DNA of 64,000 nt from Pseudomonas sp. CC6-YY-74 (GTDB lineage Bacteria; Pseudomonadota; Gammaproteobacteria; Pseudomonadales; Pseudomonadaceae). The stretch is taken from assembly GCF_002025205.1 (NCBI RefSeq), contig NZ_CP019947.1:4541001-4605000 (forward strand), in the 5' to 3' direction. Positions 18,441 through 27,039 of this stretch are shown piece after piece (within the stretch, counting starts at the first letter, position 1; each line of letters starts with the position of its first letter). The translations under genes were made by a program, and so were the position numbers. The notes beneath the pieces are model-generated. The model was not told where the DNA came from and did no database searches. It saw only the letters and a program-made list of their open reading frames with translations.

Positions 18441-19708
18441 GTCACAAGCCTCCGCTGGAACAGTTCGCGGAACACTGGGTAGATATCGCCTGCCGACACC
18501 AGTTGCTGCTGAGCAAAGGTGTCGTCAAAGGCTTCGCTGACCTGCTCGTACTCGAACCACAGCGCTTGGTGCTCACGCGGGGTGATCTCGACGTAGGTGA
18601 AGTACTGCACGAACGGCATGATCTGCTTGATCAATATATCCCGGCAGATCGGTGAATCGTCGTTCCAGTTATCGCCATCCGACGCCTGGGCGCCATAGAT
18701 ATTCCACTCGTTGGTCGGGTAACGCTCGGCCATGACCTCCTGCATCAGTTTGAGCGCACTGGAGACGATGGTGCCGCCGGTTTCGCGGGAGTAGAAAAAC
18801 TCTTCCTCGTCTACCTCTTTGGCGCTGGTGTGGTGGCGGATGAACACCACGTCGATCTTGTCGTAGTTACGCTTGAGAAACAGGTACAGCAGGATGAAGA
18901 AGCGTTTGGCGATGTCCTTGGTGGCCTGGGTCATCGAGCCGGAGACGTCCATCAGGCAGAACATCACAGCTTTCGAGCTGGGATTGGGCTGCTTGACCAG
19001 CAGGTTGTATTTGAGGTCGAAGGTGTCGAGGAAAGGCACGCGTTTTATCCGGGCCTGGATTTTGCCGATTTCTGCTTCAAGATCCTGAATGTCGCCGAAG
19101 TTGTCCGGCTCTTCGCGCTTCAGGCGCTCCAGTTCGATCTGTGCCTCTTTCAGTTTGGCGCGGCTGCTGCCGGATAGCGCAATGCGCCTGGCATGGGCCG
19201 AGCGCAGGGTGCGCACTATGTTGATCCGCGATGGATTGCCTTCGTTGCTGATGCCCGCGCGCACGGTCTTGAAGGTGTCGCTACCGCTCAGGTGGCGTTT
19301 CACCAGGTTGGGCAGTTCGAGGTCCTCGAACATGAAATCGAGAAACTCTTCCTGGGTGATCTGGAAGACAAATTCATCCATGCCTTCGCCGGTATTGCTG
19401 GCCTTGCCCGCTCCTCGGCCGCCACCGCCGCCAGGCGGACGGGGGATGTGTTCGCCAGCGATGAATTCCTTGTTGCCTGGATGCACGACGGTCTGCTTGC
19501 CGCCGCGGCCATGATGAAACATCGGCTCGTCGATATCGCGACCGGGAATGCTGATCTGTTCGCCATGCTCCATGTCGGTAATGGAGCGACGGCTCACCGC
19601 CTCTTCGACGGCTTTCTTGATGTGGTCACGGTAACGCCGCAAGAACCGCTGACGGTTAACCGTGCTCTTGTTCTTGCCGTTCAGACGTCGGTCGATCACT
19701 TGGCTCAT
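18437..19708 (-). CDS. YeaH family protein with VWA-type domain (DUF444)
   Basis: A 423-residue YeaH/YhbH (DUF444) protein. Residues 1-110 are basic and Gly-rich (RFLRRYRDHIKKAV...PRPPGGGGGRGAGKAS). The C-terminal half has a von Willebrand A-like metal site (FCLMDVSGSMT, D-x-S-x-S) and HHTSAKEVDEEEFFYSRETGGTIVSSAL. In E. coli the yeaGH pair belongs to the RpoS/NtrC stress regulons and YeaH is thought to act with the kinase YeaG. The ATG at 19706-19708 follows a GGAGGG site, which excludes the longer upstream reading. It lies between yeaG and the spoVR gene in one leftward operon. Confidence 0.92.
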   Translation of the reverse strand: MSQVIDRRLNGKNKSTVNRQRFLRRYRDHIKKAVEEAVSRRSITDMEHGEQISIPGRDIDEPMFHHGRGGKQTVVHPGNKEFIAGEHIPRPPGGGGGRGAGKASNTGEGMDEFVFQITQEEFLDFMFEDLELPNLVKRHLSGSDTFKTVRAGISNEGNPSRINIVRTLRSAHARRIALSGSSRAKLKEAQIELERLKREEPDNFGDIQDLEAEIGKIQARIKRVPFLDTFDLKYNLLVKQPNPSSKAVMFCLMDVSGSMTQATKDIAKRFFILLYLFLKRNYDKIDVVFIRHHTSAKEVDEEEFFYSRETGGTIVSSALKLMQEVMAERYPTNEWNIYGAQASDGDNWNDDSPICRDILIKQIMPFVQYFTYVEITPREHQALWFEYEQVSEAFDDTFAQQQLVSAGDIYPVFRELFQRRLVT

Positions 19709-19722
19709 AGGGCCCTCCGAGG

Positions 19723-19757
19723 AGCTGCAAGCGACACGCCACAAGCTGCAAGTGCGA
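19723..19757. repeat. Two AGCTGCAAG units between yeaG and yeaH
   Basis: AGCTGCAAG occurs at 19723-19731 and 19744-19752. The same word sits in another intergenic gap (24521-24529, between rsmA and pdxA). These look like degenerate dispersed Pseudomonas intergenic repeats. Confidence 0.35.
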
Positions 19758-19811
19758 CCCCGCCCGCGGTCGCTTTGGTTGGCAGCTCGAAGCGTGCTGC
19801 TTATGGCTGCC

Positions 19812-21734
19812 TTACTGCGATTTACGAACCCGCAGATACCACTCGGACAGCAGGCGTACCTGCTTGTCGGTGTAGCCGCGCTCGACCATGCGAGTGACGA
19901 AGTCGTTGTGTTTCTGTTGATCCTCCTTGCTCGCTTTGGCATTGAAGCTGATGACGGGTAGCAGGTCCTCGGTATTGGAGAACATTTTCTTTTCGATCAC
20001 TACGCGCAGCTTTTCGTAGCTGAGCCAGGTCGGGTTCTTGCCGTTGTTGTTGGCCCGGGCGCGCAAGACGAAGTTGACGATCTCGTTGCGGAAATCCTTC
20101 GGATTGCTAATGCCAGCCGGTTTCTCGATTTTCTCCAGTTCCTCGTTGAGCGCGACGCGGTTGAGGATCTCGCCGGTTTCTGGATCGCGGTATTCCTGGT
20201 CCTGAATCCAGAAGTCGGCGTACAGCACGTAACGGTCGAAGATGTTCTGCCCGTATTCGCTGTAAGACTCGAGGTAGGCGGTCTGGATTTCTTTGCCGAT
20301 GAATTCGATATAGCGCGGTGCCAGATACTCCTTGATAAAGCGCAGGTAGCGCTCGCGGGTTTCGGCGGGGAACTGCTCCTGTTCGATCTGCTGCTCCAGC
20401 ACATAGAGCAGGTGCACCGGGTTGGCGGCGATCTCGTGGGGGTCGAAGTTGAACACCTTGGACAGGATCTTGAAGGCGAAGCGGGTCGACAGGCCGTTCA
20501 TGCCCTCGTCGACCCCGGCAGTGTCGCGGTACTCCTGGATCGACTTGGCCTTGGGGTCGGTGTCCTTGAGGTTCTCGCCGTCATAGACGCGCATCTTCGA
20601 GTAGATATTCGAGTTCTCCGGCTCTTTCAGGCGGCTCAGCACCGAGAACTGGGCGAGCATCTTCAGGGTGTCCGGTGCGCAGTGGGCCTTGGCCAGGGAG
20701 CTGTTGAACAGCAATTTGTCGTAGATCTTGATTTCGTCGATGACGCGCAGGCAGTAGGGCACCTTGACGATGTAGATGCGGTCGATGAACGCCTCGTTGT
20801 TCTTGTTGTTGCGGAAGTTGTGCCATTCCGACTCGTTGGAGTGGGCCAGCAGGATGCCGCTGTAGGGGATCGACCCCAGCCCCTCGGTGCTGTTGTAGTT
20901 GCCTTCCTGGGTGGCGGTGAGCAGTGGGTGCAGCACCTTGATCGGCGCCTTGAACATCTCGACGAATTCCATCAGGCCTTGGTTGGCCCGGCACAGAGCG
21001 CCGGAATAGCTGTAGGCGTCGGCGTCGTTCTGCGGGAACTCCTCGAGCTTGCGGATATCCACCTTGCCGACCAGGGCGGAGATGTCCTGGTTGTTCTCGT
21101 CGCCCGGCTCGGTCTTGGCGATGGCGATCTGATTGAGGATCGAAGGGTACAGCTTGACCACGCGGAACTGGCTGATGTCGCCACCGAACTCGGTCAGGCG
21201 CTTGGTTGCCCAGGGCGACATGATGCTGTTCAGGTAGCGCTGCGGAATGCCGTATTCCTCCTCGAGGATGGCGCCGTCCTCATCAACGTTGAACAGTCCG
21301 AGTGGTGATTCGAACACCGGTGAGCCCTTGATCGCATAGAAGGGCACCTTTTCCATCAGGTGCTTGAGCTTTTCCGCCAGCGACGACTTGCCGCCGCCAA
21401 CCGGGCCGAGCAGGTAGAGGATCTGCTTCTTCTCTTCCAGGCCCTGAGCCGCATGGCGGAAGTAGGAAACGATCTGGTCGATGCATTCTTCCATGCCATG
21501 GAAGTCGGCGAAGGTCGGGTAACGGCGGATCACCTTGTTGGAGAAGATCCGCGACAGCCGCGAGTTGCTTGAGGTATCGAGCAACTCAGGCTCGCCAATC
21601 GCCAGCAGTAGACGCTCTGCTGCCGTGGCGTAGGCGCTGCGATCCTGTTTGCACAGTTCGAGGTATTCCTGCAGGGAGTACTCCTCCTGCCGGGTCGCCT
21701 CGAAACGTTGCTGGAAGTGGCTGAATATGCTCAT
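19812..21734 (-). CDS. PrkA-type serine/threonine protein kinase (YeaG)
   Basis: A 640-residue PrkA family protein. An AAA-like N-terminal half contains the Walker A GPVGGGKSSLAEKLK (about residue 107); the C-terminal half is the PrkA kinase-like domain. E. coli YeaG is an RpoS-dependent kinase involved in starvation responses. The ATG at 21732-21734 (MSIFSHFQQRFEATRQEEYSL) matches the family and has a GAGGTG site; a 65-codon upstream extension covers the palindromic regulatory region and has no family support. It heads the yeaG-yeaH-spoVR operon, which in PAO1 has the same order. Confidence 0.94.
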   Translation of the reverse strand: MSIFSHFQQRFEATRQEEYSLQEYLELCKQDRSAYATAAERLLLAIGEPELLDTSSNSRLSRIFSNKVIRRYPTFADFHGMEECIDQIVSYFRHAAQGLEEKKQILYLLGPVGGGKSSLAEKLKHLMEKVPFYAIKGSPVFESPLGLFNVDEDGAILEEEYGIPQRYLNSIMSPWATKRLTEFGGDISQFRVVKLYPSILNQIAIAKTEPGDENNQDISALVGKVDIRKLEEFPQNDADAYSYSGALCRANQGLMEFVEMFKAPIKVLHPLLTATQEGNYNSTEGLGSIPYSGILLAHSNESEWHNFRNNKNNEAFIDRIYIVKVPYCLRVIDEIKIYDKLLFNSSLAKAHCAPDTLKMLAQFSVLSRLKEPENSNIYSKMRVYDGENLKDTDPKAKSIQEYRDTAGVDEGMNGLSTRFAFKILSKVFNFDPHEIAANPVHLLYVLEQQIEQEQFPAETRERYLRFIKEYLAPRYIEFIGKEIQTAYLESYSEYGQNIFDRYVLYADFWIQDQEYRDPETGEILNRVALNEELEKIEKPAGISNPKDFRNEIVNFVLRARANNNGKNPTWLSYEKLRVVIEKKMFSNTEDLLPVISFNAKASKEDQQKHNDFVTRMVERGYTDKQVRLLSEWYLRVRKSQ

Positions 21735-21793
21735 AACTTCACCTCGCTCGATGCTTAGAGCCGCCGTGGCATCGGTCGTGCGGGTGCTGGCGA

Positions 21794-21813
21794 TCGGCTG
21801 ATGCATCAGCCGA
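21794..21813. repeat. 20-bp perfect palindrome upstream of yeaG
   Basis: TCGGCTGATGCATCAGCCGA is its own reverse complement over all 20 bases. It lies 60-79 bp before the yeaG start codon. It could be an operator for a dimeric regulator or a 5'-UTR hairpin. No T run follows on the minus strand, so it is not a terminator. Confidence 0.7.
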
Positions 21814-21837
21814 GAAGAGTCCCCCAGAACGCCTAAA

Positions 21838-21927
21838 GATCTTACCGATGGCCCGGATGCCGGCTGGCCGGCTCTACCTTGATTTTGGATGGCCTGAGCT
21901 AAAGGATAGTTCGGAATCGGTAAGATC
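21838..21927. promoter_or_regulatory. 12-bp inverted repeat pair flanking probable yeaG promoter
   Basis: GATCTTACCGAT (21838-21849) and ATCGGTAAGATC (21916-21927) are perfect reverse complements 66 bp apart. Between them the leftward strand has promoter-like sequence (ACTATCCTTTAG). The arrangement could be paired operators that loop DNA, or the ends of a 90-bp miniature element. Confidence 0.5.
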
Positions 21928-22017
21928 AAGTGGCAACGAACGATAACAGGATATTACTGCTCGTTAGGAACGGGCGGTAGTCCAGTGCTGGCGTGGCCTT
22001 GAGGGGCGAATAAATTT

Positions 22018-22347
22018 TTATTCGTCTGGCGTTTGCGCAATTTCGTCCGGGAAGGTCGCCCGCCACAATTCGAAGCCGCCATCCAGGCTGAACACTGCCG
22101 AGAAGCCCTGGCCTGCCAGGTAAGCGGCGGCACTCTGGCTGGAGTTGCCGTGGTAGCAGGAGACGATCAGCGGCAGGTCGAGATCGGCCCTGGCGATAAA
22201 ATCATGCAGCGAATGATTGTCCAGGTGCTGCGCGCCTTTGATATGGCCGGCGGCAAAGCTCTGCGGATCGCGGATGTCGACCACTACGGCGCCTTGCTGG
22301 CGCAGAAGCTGGGCCTCAGACGGGGGGATACGTGTGAACTCGCTCAT
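22018..22347 (-). CDS. glpE: Thiosulfate sulfurtransferase GlpE (rhodanese)
   Basis: A 109-residue single-domain rhodanese that moves sulfane sulfur from thiosulfate to cyanide or thiol acceptors such as thioredoxin. The active-site loop is CYHGNS with catalytic Cys near residue 65. The N-terminal VVDIRDPQSFAAGHIKGA is the rhodanese signature. Its ATG overlaps the apaH stop (ATGA), so it is the last gene of the lptD-to-glpE string. A short AT-rich hairpin (CGAATAA/TTATTCG) straddles the stop codon. Confidence 0.95.
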   Translation of the reverse strand: MSEFTRIPPSEAQLLRQQGAVVVDIRDPQSFAAGHIKGAQHLDNHSLHDFIARADLDLPLIVSCYHGNSSQSAAAYLAGQGFSAVFSLDGGFELWRATFPDEIAQTPDE

Positions 22348-23168
22348 ACGGGCACCTCACTGCAGTCACAGCGGTGGCGTTCGCCGCTGTCGATGTTCAA
22401 TAGGGTCATGGCGCCACCCCAGACGCAACCGGTGTCCAGGGCGAACAGGCCGGGTTCCTCGCAGCGACCTTCGAGTGCGGCCCAGTGGCCGAAGATGATC
22501 TTCTGTCCGCGGGTCTTGCGCTGTTTGTGGCTGAACCAGGGCGCATAACCGGGCGGCGCGCTGCCGGCGCCTTCCTTGCTTTTCAGGTCCAGGGTGCCAT
22601 CGGCCGTGCAGAAGCGCATGCGCGTGAAGTAATTGGCGATCACTCGCAGGCGGGTCACGCCATGCAGATCCTTGTCCCACTTGGCCGGCTCGTTGCCGTA
22701 CATGCCATCGAGGAACAGTGGAAAACGCGCGTCGTCGAGCAGGGCTTCCTCAACCTCGGCTGCGCGCCTGAGGGCTTTCTGCAGCGACCACTGCGGCGGG
22801 ATGCCGGCATGCACCAGGACGGTGTCGCGCTCGGCGTCATAATGCAGCAGCTTCTGGCGGCGCAGCCAGTCGAGCAGATCGGCGCGATCGGGTGCGTCGA
22901 GAATTTCCTGCAGGGTGTCGCTCTTCTTCAGCCGTTCGATATTGGACGCGACGGCCAGCAGGTGCAGGTCATGGTTGCCCAGCACGCAGGTCAGCGCATC
23001 ACGCATCTGATAGATAAAACGCAGGGTGGCGAGCGATTCCGGGCCGCGGTTGACCAAGTCGCCGACCAGCCATAGACGATCTTTAGCGGGATCGAATGCG
23101 ACCCGCTGCAGCAGGCATTGCAGCGGTTTCAGGCAACCTTGCAGGTCGCCGACGGCATAGGTCGCCAT
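22344..23168 (-). CDS. apaH: Symmetrical bis(5'-nucleosyl)-tetraphosphatase ApaH
   Basis: A 274-residue ApaH that cuts Ap4A into two ADP. It belongs to the PPP metallophosphatases: YAVGDLQGC (GD), WLVGDLVNRGP (GDxVxRG), VLGNHDLH (GNHD) and the downstream His motifs are all visible. ApaH also removes Np4 caps from RNA. The start ATG shares its A with the apaG TGA, and the end overlaps glpE. This tight order matches E. coli and Pseudomonas. Confidence 0.96.
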   Translation of the reverse strand: MATYAVGDLQGCLKPLQCLLQRVAFDPAKDRLWLVGDLVNRGPESLATLRFIYQMRDALTCVLGNHDLHLLAVASNIERLKKSDTLQEILDAPDRADLLDWLRRQKLLHYDAERDTVLVHAGIPPQWSLQKALRRAAEVEEALLDDARFPLFLDGMYGNEPAKWDKDLHGVTRLRVIANYFTRMRFCTADGTLDLKSKEGAGSAPPGYAPWFSHKQRKTRGQKIIFGHWAALEGRCEEPGLFALDTGCVWGGAMTLLNIDSGERHRCDCSEVPV

Positions 23169-23548
23169 CAGTGCAGCGAGCCTGGAACTGCCAGGCGGAA
23201 CGGTGCGATAAGGGCGTCGAACTGCTTGCCGTCTTCGGCGAGCATCTGGTAACTGCCCTGCATGGTGCCGACGCGGGTGGCCATGACGGTGCCGCTGCTG
23301 TAGGTGTGGCTCTCGCCGACCGCGATCAGCGGTTGTTGGCCGACCACGCCGGCGCCACGCACCTCCTGTACGCCGCCGTCGCCATCGGTGATGACCCAGT
23401 GGCGCGACAGCAGTGTGGCCGGCAACTGACCCTGATTGGCGATGGTCACGTTATAGGCGAAGGCGAAGCGGTTCTGCTCCGGCTGCGATTGTTCCGGCAA
23501 GTAGCGGGTAACGACCTTGACGTCGACTTGGTAACGAGAATCTGACAT
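23168..23548 (-). CDS. apaG: ApaG (FN3-like fold, Co2+/Mg2+ efflux-associated)
   Basis: A 126-residue ApaG. The conserved RHWVITDGDGGVQEVRGAGVVGQQP and YSSGTVMATRVGTMQGSYQM stretches identify the family; its exact function is unsettled despite an old link to cobalt/magnesium resistance. I used the ATG at 23546-23548 (MSDSRYQVDV), which gives the family length. It sits between rsmA and apaH with a 146-bp gap to rsmA. A GAGCCAG/CTGGCTC hairpin (23678-23696) overlaps the rsmA stop. Confidence 0.93.
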   Translation of the reverse strand: MSDSRYQVDVKVVTRYLPEQSQPEQNRFAFAYNVTIANQGQLPATLLSRHWVITDGDGGVQEVRGAGVVGQQPLIAVGESHTYSSGTVMATRVGTMQGSYQMLAEDGKQFDALIAPFRLAVPGSLH

Positions 23549-23694
23549 GTACAAAACCTGCTTGATAGCTGCTGCGCTGGATAATGCTGCGTTGCAAATG
23601 GGCCGGGACTCAGGGTCTCGAAAGGCTCATTCACACCTTGTAAGCTCGTCTCGAGCATCCTCCGCAGTCGTTGCGAAGAGCCAGTTTAGCTGGC

Positions 23695-24501
23695 TCAAGC
23701 GGCGCTGGGTTGCTCGGCCAAGCGATCGGCCAGGCGCACGAAGGCCGCCAGGTCCAACTGCTCGGGACGCAGGCTGCCGTCTACTCCGGCCGCCTCGATT
23801 TCCTCTGCGCTCAACAGGGCCTTGAGCGTGTTGCGCAGGGTCTTGCGGCGCTGGTTGAAGGCCTCGCGCACGACGTTCTCGAGCAGGCGGTGGTCCTTGG
23901 CCGGATGGGGCAGCACTTCATGTGGCACCAGACGGACGATCGCCGAGTCGACCTTGGGCGGCGGATTGAACGCGCCGGGGCCGACATTGAACAGATGCTC
24001 CACCCGGCAGTGGTACTGCACCATGATCGACAGCCGGCCCCAGTCCTTGCCACCCGGGCCTGCCGCCAGACGCTCGACCACTTCCTTCTGCAGCATGAAG
24101 TGCATGTCGCGGATCAGTGCGGCGTTGTTCAGCAGGTGGAAGATCAGCGGGGTGGAGATGTTGTAAGGCAGGTTGCCGACCACGCGCAGGCTATGGGGCG
24201 CGGGGTTGAGGCTGCTGAAATCGAACTTCAGGGCGTCGCCCTGATGCAACTGGAAGCGCGGCTCTGCGGCAAACTTGGCATTGAGGATCGGGATCAGATC
24301 GCGATCCAGTTCAATCACGTCAAGTTGTGCACCGCTGTCGAGCAGGCCTTCGGTGAGGGCGCCCTGGCCCGGACCGATTTCCAGCATGCGTTCGCCTTCA
24401 CGAGCATGAATGGCGCGCAGGATGCGGTGGATGACTCCGGCATCGTGCAGGAAGTTCTGGCCGAAGCGCTTGCGCGCGCGATGTTGCGGATGTTCAGACA
24501 T
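23695..24501 (-). CDS. rsmA: 16S rRNA dimethyladenosine transferase RsmA (KsgA)
   Basis: A 268-residue methyltransferase that dimethylates A1518 and A1519 of 16S rRNA during 30S maturation. Motifs: RFGQNFLHD near the N-terminus, SAM site LEIGPGQGALT, acidic VIELDRD, and the catalytic NLPYNIS. The start at 24499-24501 (MSEHPQHRARKRFGQ) gives the family length; a nine-codon upstream extension is unlikely. It follows pdxA after 115 bp that carry an AGCTGCAAG repeat unit. Confidence 0.97.
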   Translation of the reverse strand: MSEHPQHRARKRFGQNFLHDAGVIHRILRAIHAREGERMLEIGPGQGALTEGLLDSGAQLDVIELDRDLIPILNAKFAAEPRFQLHQGDALKFDFSSLNPAPHSLRVVGNLPYNISTPLIFHLLNNAALIRDMHFMLQKEVVERLAAGPGGKDWGRLSIMVQYHCRVEHLFNVGPGAFNPPPKVDSAIVRLVPHEVLPHPAKDHRLLENVVREAFNQRRKTLRNTLKALLSAEEIEAAGVDGSLRPEQLDLAAFVRLADRLAEQPSAA

Positions 24502-24616
24502 GGAGCAGCTCCAAGCCTCAAGCTGCAAGCGTCAAGCAAGCGCCCAAAGCAGCAAGGCAAAGGGGCGCAGCTTACCAGTTGCGGGCGCAGTCGGCATCCT
24601 GATTGGCTTGCCGCGG

Positions 24617-25608
24617 TCAGTCCTGGCTGGCCGCCATCTGATAGGCGGTTTCCAGGGCGACCTGCAGGCTGCCACTGTCGATCCTGCCGCTGCCGGCCAG
24701 ATCCAGTGCCGTGCCGTGGTCGACCGAGGTGCGGATGATCGGCAGGCCCAGGGTGATATTGACCGCGGCGCCGAAGCCCTTGAATTTGAGTACCGGCAGG
24801 CCCTGGTCGTGGTACATCGCCAGGACTGAATCGCAATGGTCGAGGTGTTTGGGCGTGAACAGGGTGTCGGCCGGCAGCGGGCCGACCAGGTCAATGCCTT
24901 CGCCGCGCAGTAGCTCGAGGGTCGGTTCGATGATCTCGATTTCTTCGCGGCCAAGGTGGCCGCCCTCGCCGGCGTGCGGGTTGAGGCCGCAGACCAGAAT
25001 GCGTGGCCGGGGAATGCCGAATTTAGTGCGCAGGTCATGGTCGAGGATGCGTGCGACTCGGGCCAGGCGCTCGGCGGTGATGGCGGCGGCGACATCCTTG
25101 AGCGGCAGGTGGGTGGTCACCAGGGCCACGCGCAGACCGTGGGTGGCAAGCATCATCACCACCTGTTCGGTGTGAGTCAGTTCGGCGAGAAATTCGGTGT
25201 GTCCGGAGAAGGGAATACCGGCCTGGTTGATCACACCCTTATGCACGGGTGCGGTGATCATGCCGGCGAAATCCCATCGACACAGCCCTGGCCGGCGCGA
25301 GTCAGAGTTTCCAGCACATAGGCGGCATTGGCCGGGTTCAGTTGGCCAGGCAGTACGCTTTCTGTCAGCGCAGTGTCCCAGACAAACAGGCTGCCAGCCG
25401 GTGCGGGTGCGGTCGGCCAGTTACCGGGGCCGACCGCAATCAGCTGAATATCCAGGTTCAGGCAGTTGGCGCGCTCGGCGAGCAGGTCGCGGCTGGCGAT
25501 GGCGACCAGTGCCTGGGGTTGTGCCTGACGAGCGAGCAACAGGCACAGGTCGGGGCCTATGCCCGCCGGTTCGCCAGGAGTCAGTGCAAAGAGATGTGGT
25601 GCAGTCAT
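24617..25608 (-). pseudogene. pdxA: pdxA, 4-hydroxythreonine-4-phosphate dehydrogenase, single-base frameshift
   Basis: PdxA oxidises 4-phosphohydroxy-threonine in pyridoxal phosphate synthesis. The N-terminal part (25608 to 25258, FALTPGEPAGIGPDLCL) ends at QGCVDGISPA-stop. The C-terminal part (MITAPVHKGVINQAG...) continues in another frame down to 24617, with the metal-binding His residues in THTEQ and NPHAGEGG. Adding one G to the GGG at 25273-25275 (minus strand) gives ...VDGDFAGMITAPVHKG, a continuous 330-residue enzyme of normal size. Either the strain carries a frameshift or, more likely, the sequence lacks one base. It lies between surA and rsmA as in E. coli and PAO1. Confidence 0.88.
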
Positions 25609-25690
25609 GGGCCGGCTCTCGGTTGTGCCAGTGGGGTGGGCATCGCGGCGGGCATGGGCGCTATGTTACGCCGCAGCTTGCTGCGGAACG

Positions 25691-25730
25691 AAAAAAGCCC
25701 GGCGCTGCGAGAAGCAGGCACCGGGCTTTG
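25691..25730 (-). terminator. Intrinsic terminator after surA
   Basis: Leftward transcript: AAAGCCCGG, about 18-nt loop, CCGGGCTTTTTTCG. The stem plus T run lies 17 bp after the surA stop, so surA and pdxA are partly separated transcriptionally. Confidence 0.8.
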
Positions 25731-25746
25731 ATCTGGTTCGTCTTGC

Positions 25747-27039
25747 CTACAGCTTGATTTCGACGTAAGCCTCGTCGCGGATCTGCCGCAACCAGGCTTG
25801 CAGTTCTTCGTCGTACTTGCGGTTGCGCAGCACAGTCAATGCCTGTTGCTCGCGGAACTGCGCGCTGCCATCGCTGGCGCGGCGGCCTACAACCTGCAAG
25901 ACATGCCAGCCGTAAGGGCTCTTGAACGGTTTGGACAGTTCGCCGCTGGCGGTGTTGCTCATCACGTCGCGGAACTCGGGCACCAGCGCGCTGGGGTCAA
26001 TCCAGTCGAGACTGCCGCCGTTGAGTGCCGAACCTGGGTCTTCCGAGAAGCTCTTCGCCAGTTCACTGAAGTCTTCGCCGGCCAGGAGGCGCTCATGCAG
26101 GCGTTCGACCAGGCGTTTGGTTTCTGCTTCGCTGCGAATCTCGCTGGGCTTGATGAGAATGTGCCGAACGTTGACTTCTTCGAGCACCTGGGTGCCGCCG
26201 CCACGTTTTTCCAGCAGTTTGAGCATGATGAAACCGCCGGGCGTGCGCATGGGCTCGGTGACGTCACCGACCGACATCGCGCCAATCATTGCGTCAAATG
26301 GCGGTGGCATTTGCGCCGCTTTGCGCCAGCCCATCTCGCCGCCTTCAAGGGCCGTCTCGCTGGCCGAGTGGGTCACTGCCATCTGGGCGAAGTCGGCGCC
26401 TTCGCGCAGTTGCTGGTGCAGTTCCTTTACCTGGCGCTCGGCCGTCTGAATGGCTTGCGGGGACGAACCGTCGGGCAGTGGGATGAGGATGTTGGCCAGG
26501 CGGAACTCTTCCGACAGCTGCATTTTGCCGAGGTCGGACGCGAGGAAGTTCTGCACTTCCTGGTCGGTGACCTGAATGCGCTCGGCCACTCGGCGTTGCC
26601 GCACGCGGCTGATGACCATTTCGCGGCGCACCTGGTCGCGGGCGTCGGCATAGGACAGACCGTCCTGCACGAGGGCGGCGCGGAACTGCTCGAGACTCAT
26701 GTTATTGCGCTGGGCAATGCTGGCCAGGGCCTGGTTGAGTTCTTCATCGGTGATGCGAATGCCGGAGCGATCGCCAATCTGCAGCTGAATGTTCTCGATG
26801 ATCAGGCGCTCGAGTACCTGTTGACTGAGGACATCCTCGGGCGGCAGTGACGCACCGCGCTTGGCGATGGTTTGCTGCACCTCGCGCACCCGCGCGTCCA
26901 GCTGACTGTGCATGACCACGTCATTGTCGACAATGGCCACGACACGGTTGAGGGGTTGTACCTCGGCTTGCGCCGCGGCACCCAGAAACAGTGCGCCCAA
27001 CAGCAGCGGGCGCACGCAATCAGAAAGCTTGATCTTCAC
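25747..27039 (-). CDS. surA: Periplasmic chaperone / peptidyl-prolyl isomerase SurA
   Basis: A 430-residue periplasmic chaperone for outer-membrane proteins including LptD, its neighbour. A signal peptide (LLLGALFLGAAAQA) is followed by the SurA N-terminal domain and two parvulin PPIase domains (about 170-270 and 280-380; GGEMGWR and GGSLDWID are their hallmarks). The start is a GTG: that at 27037-27039 gives the family length, while a GTG two codons upstream (27045) has the better-spaced AAGG. Both overlap the lptD 3' end by about 20 bp, so the two are translationally linked. Confidence 0.94.
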   Translation of the reverse strand: MKIKLSDCVRPLLLGALFLGAAAQAEVQPLNRVVAIVDNDVVMHSQLDARVREVQQTIAKRGASLPPEDVLSQQVLERLIIENIQLQIGDRSGIRITDEELNQALASIAQRNNMSLEQFRAALVQDGLSYADARDQVRREMVISRVRQRRVAERIQVTDQEVQNFLASDLGKMQLSEEFRLANILIPLPDGSSPQAIQTAERQVKELHQQLREGADFAQMAVTHSASETALEGGEMGWRKAAQMPPPFDAMIGAMSVGDVTEPMRTPGGFIMLKLLEKRGGGTQVLEEVNVRHILIKPSEIRSEAETKRLVERLHERLLAGEDFSELAKSFSEDPGSALNGGSLDWIDPSALVPEFRDVMSNTASGELSKPFKSPYGWHVLQVVGRRASDGSAQFREQQALTVLRNRKYDEELQAWLRQIRDEAYVEIKL

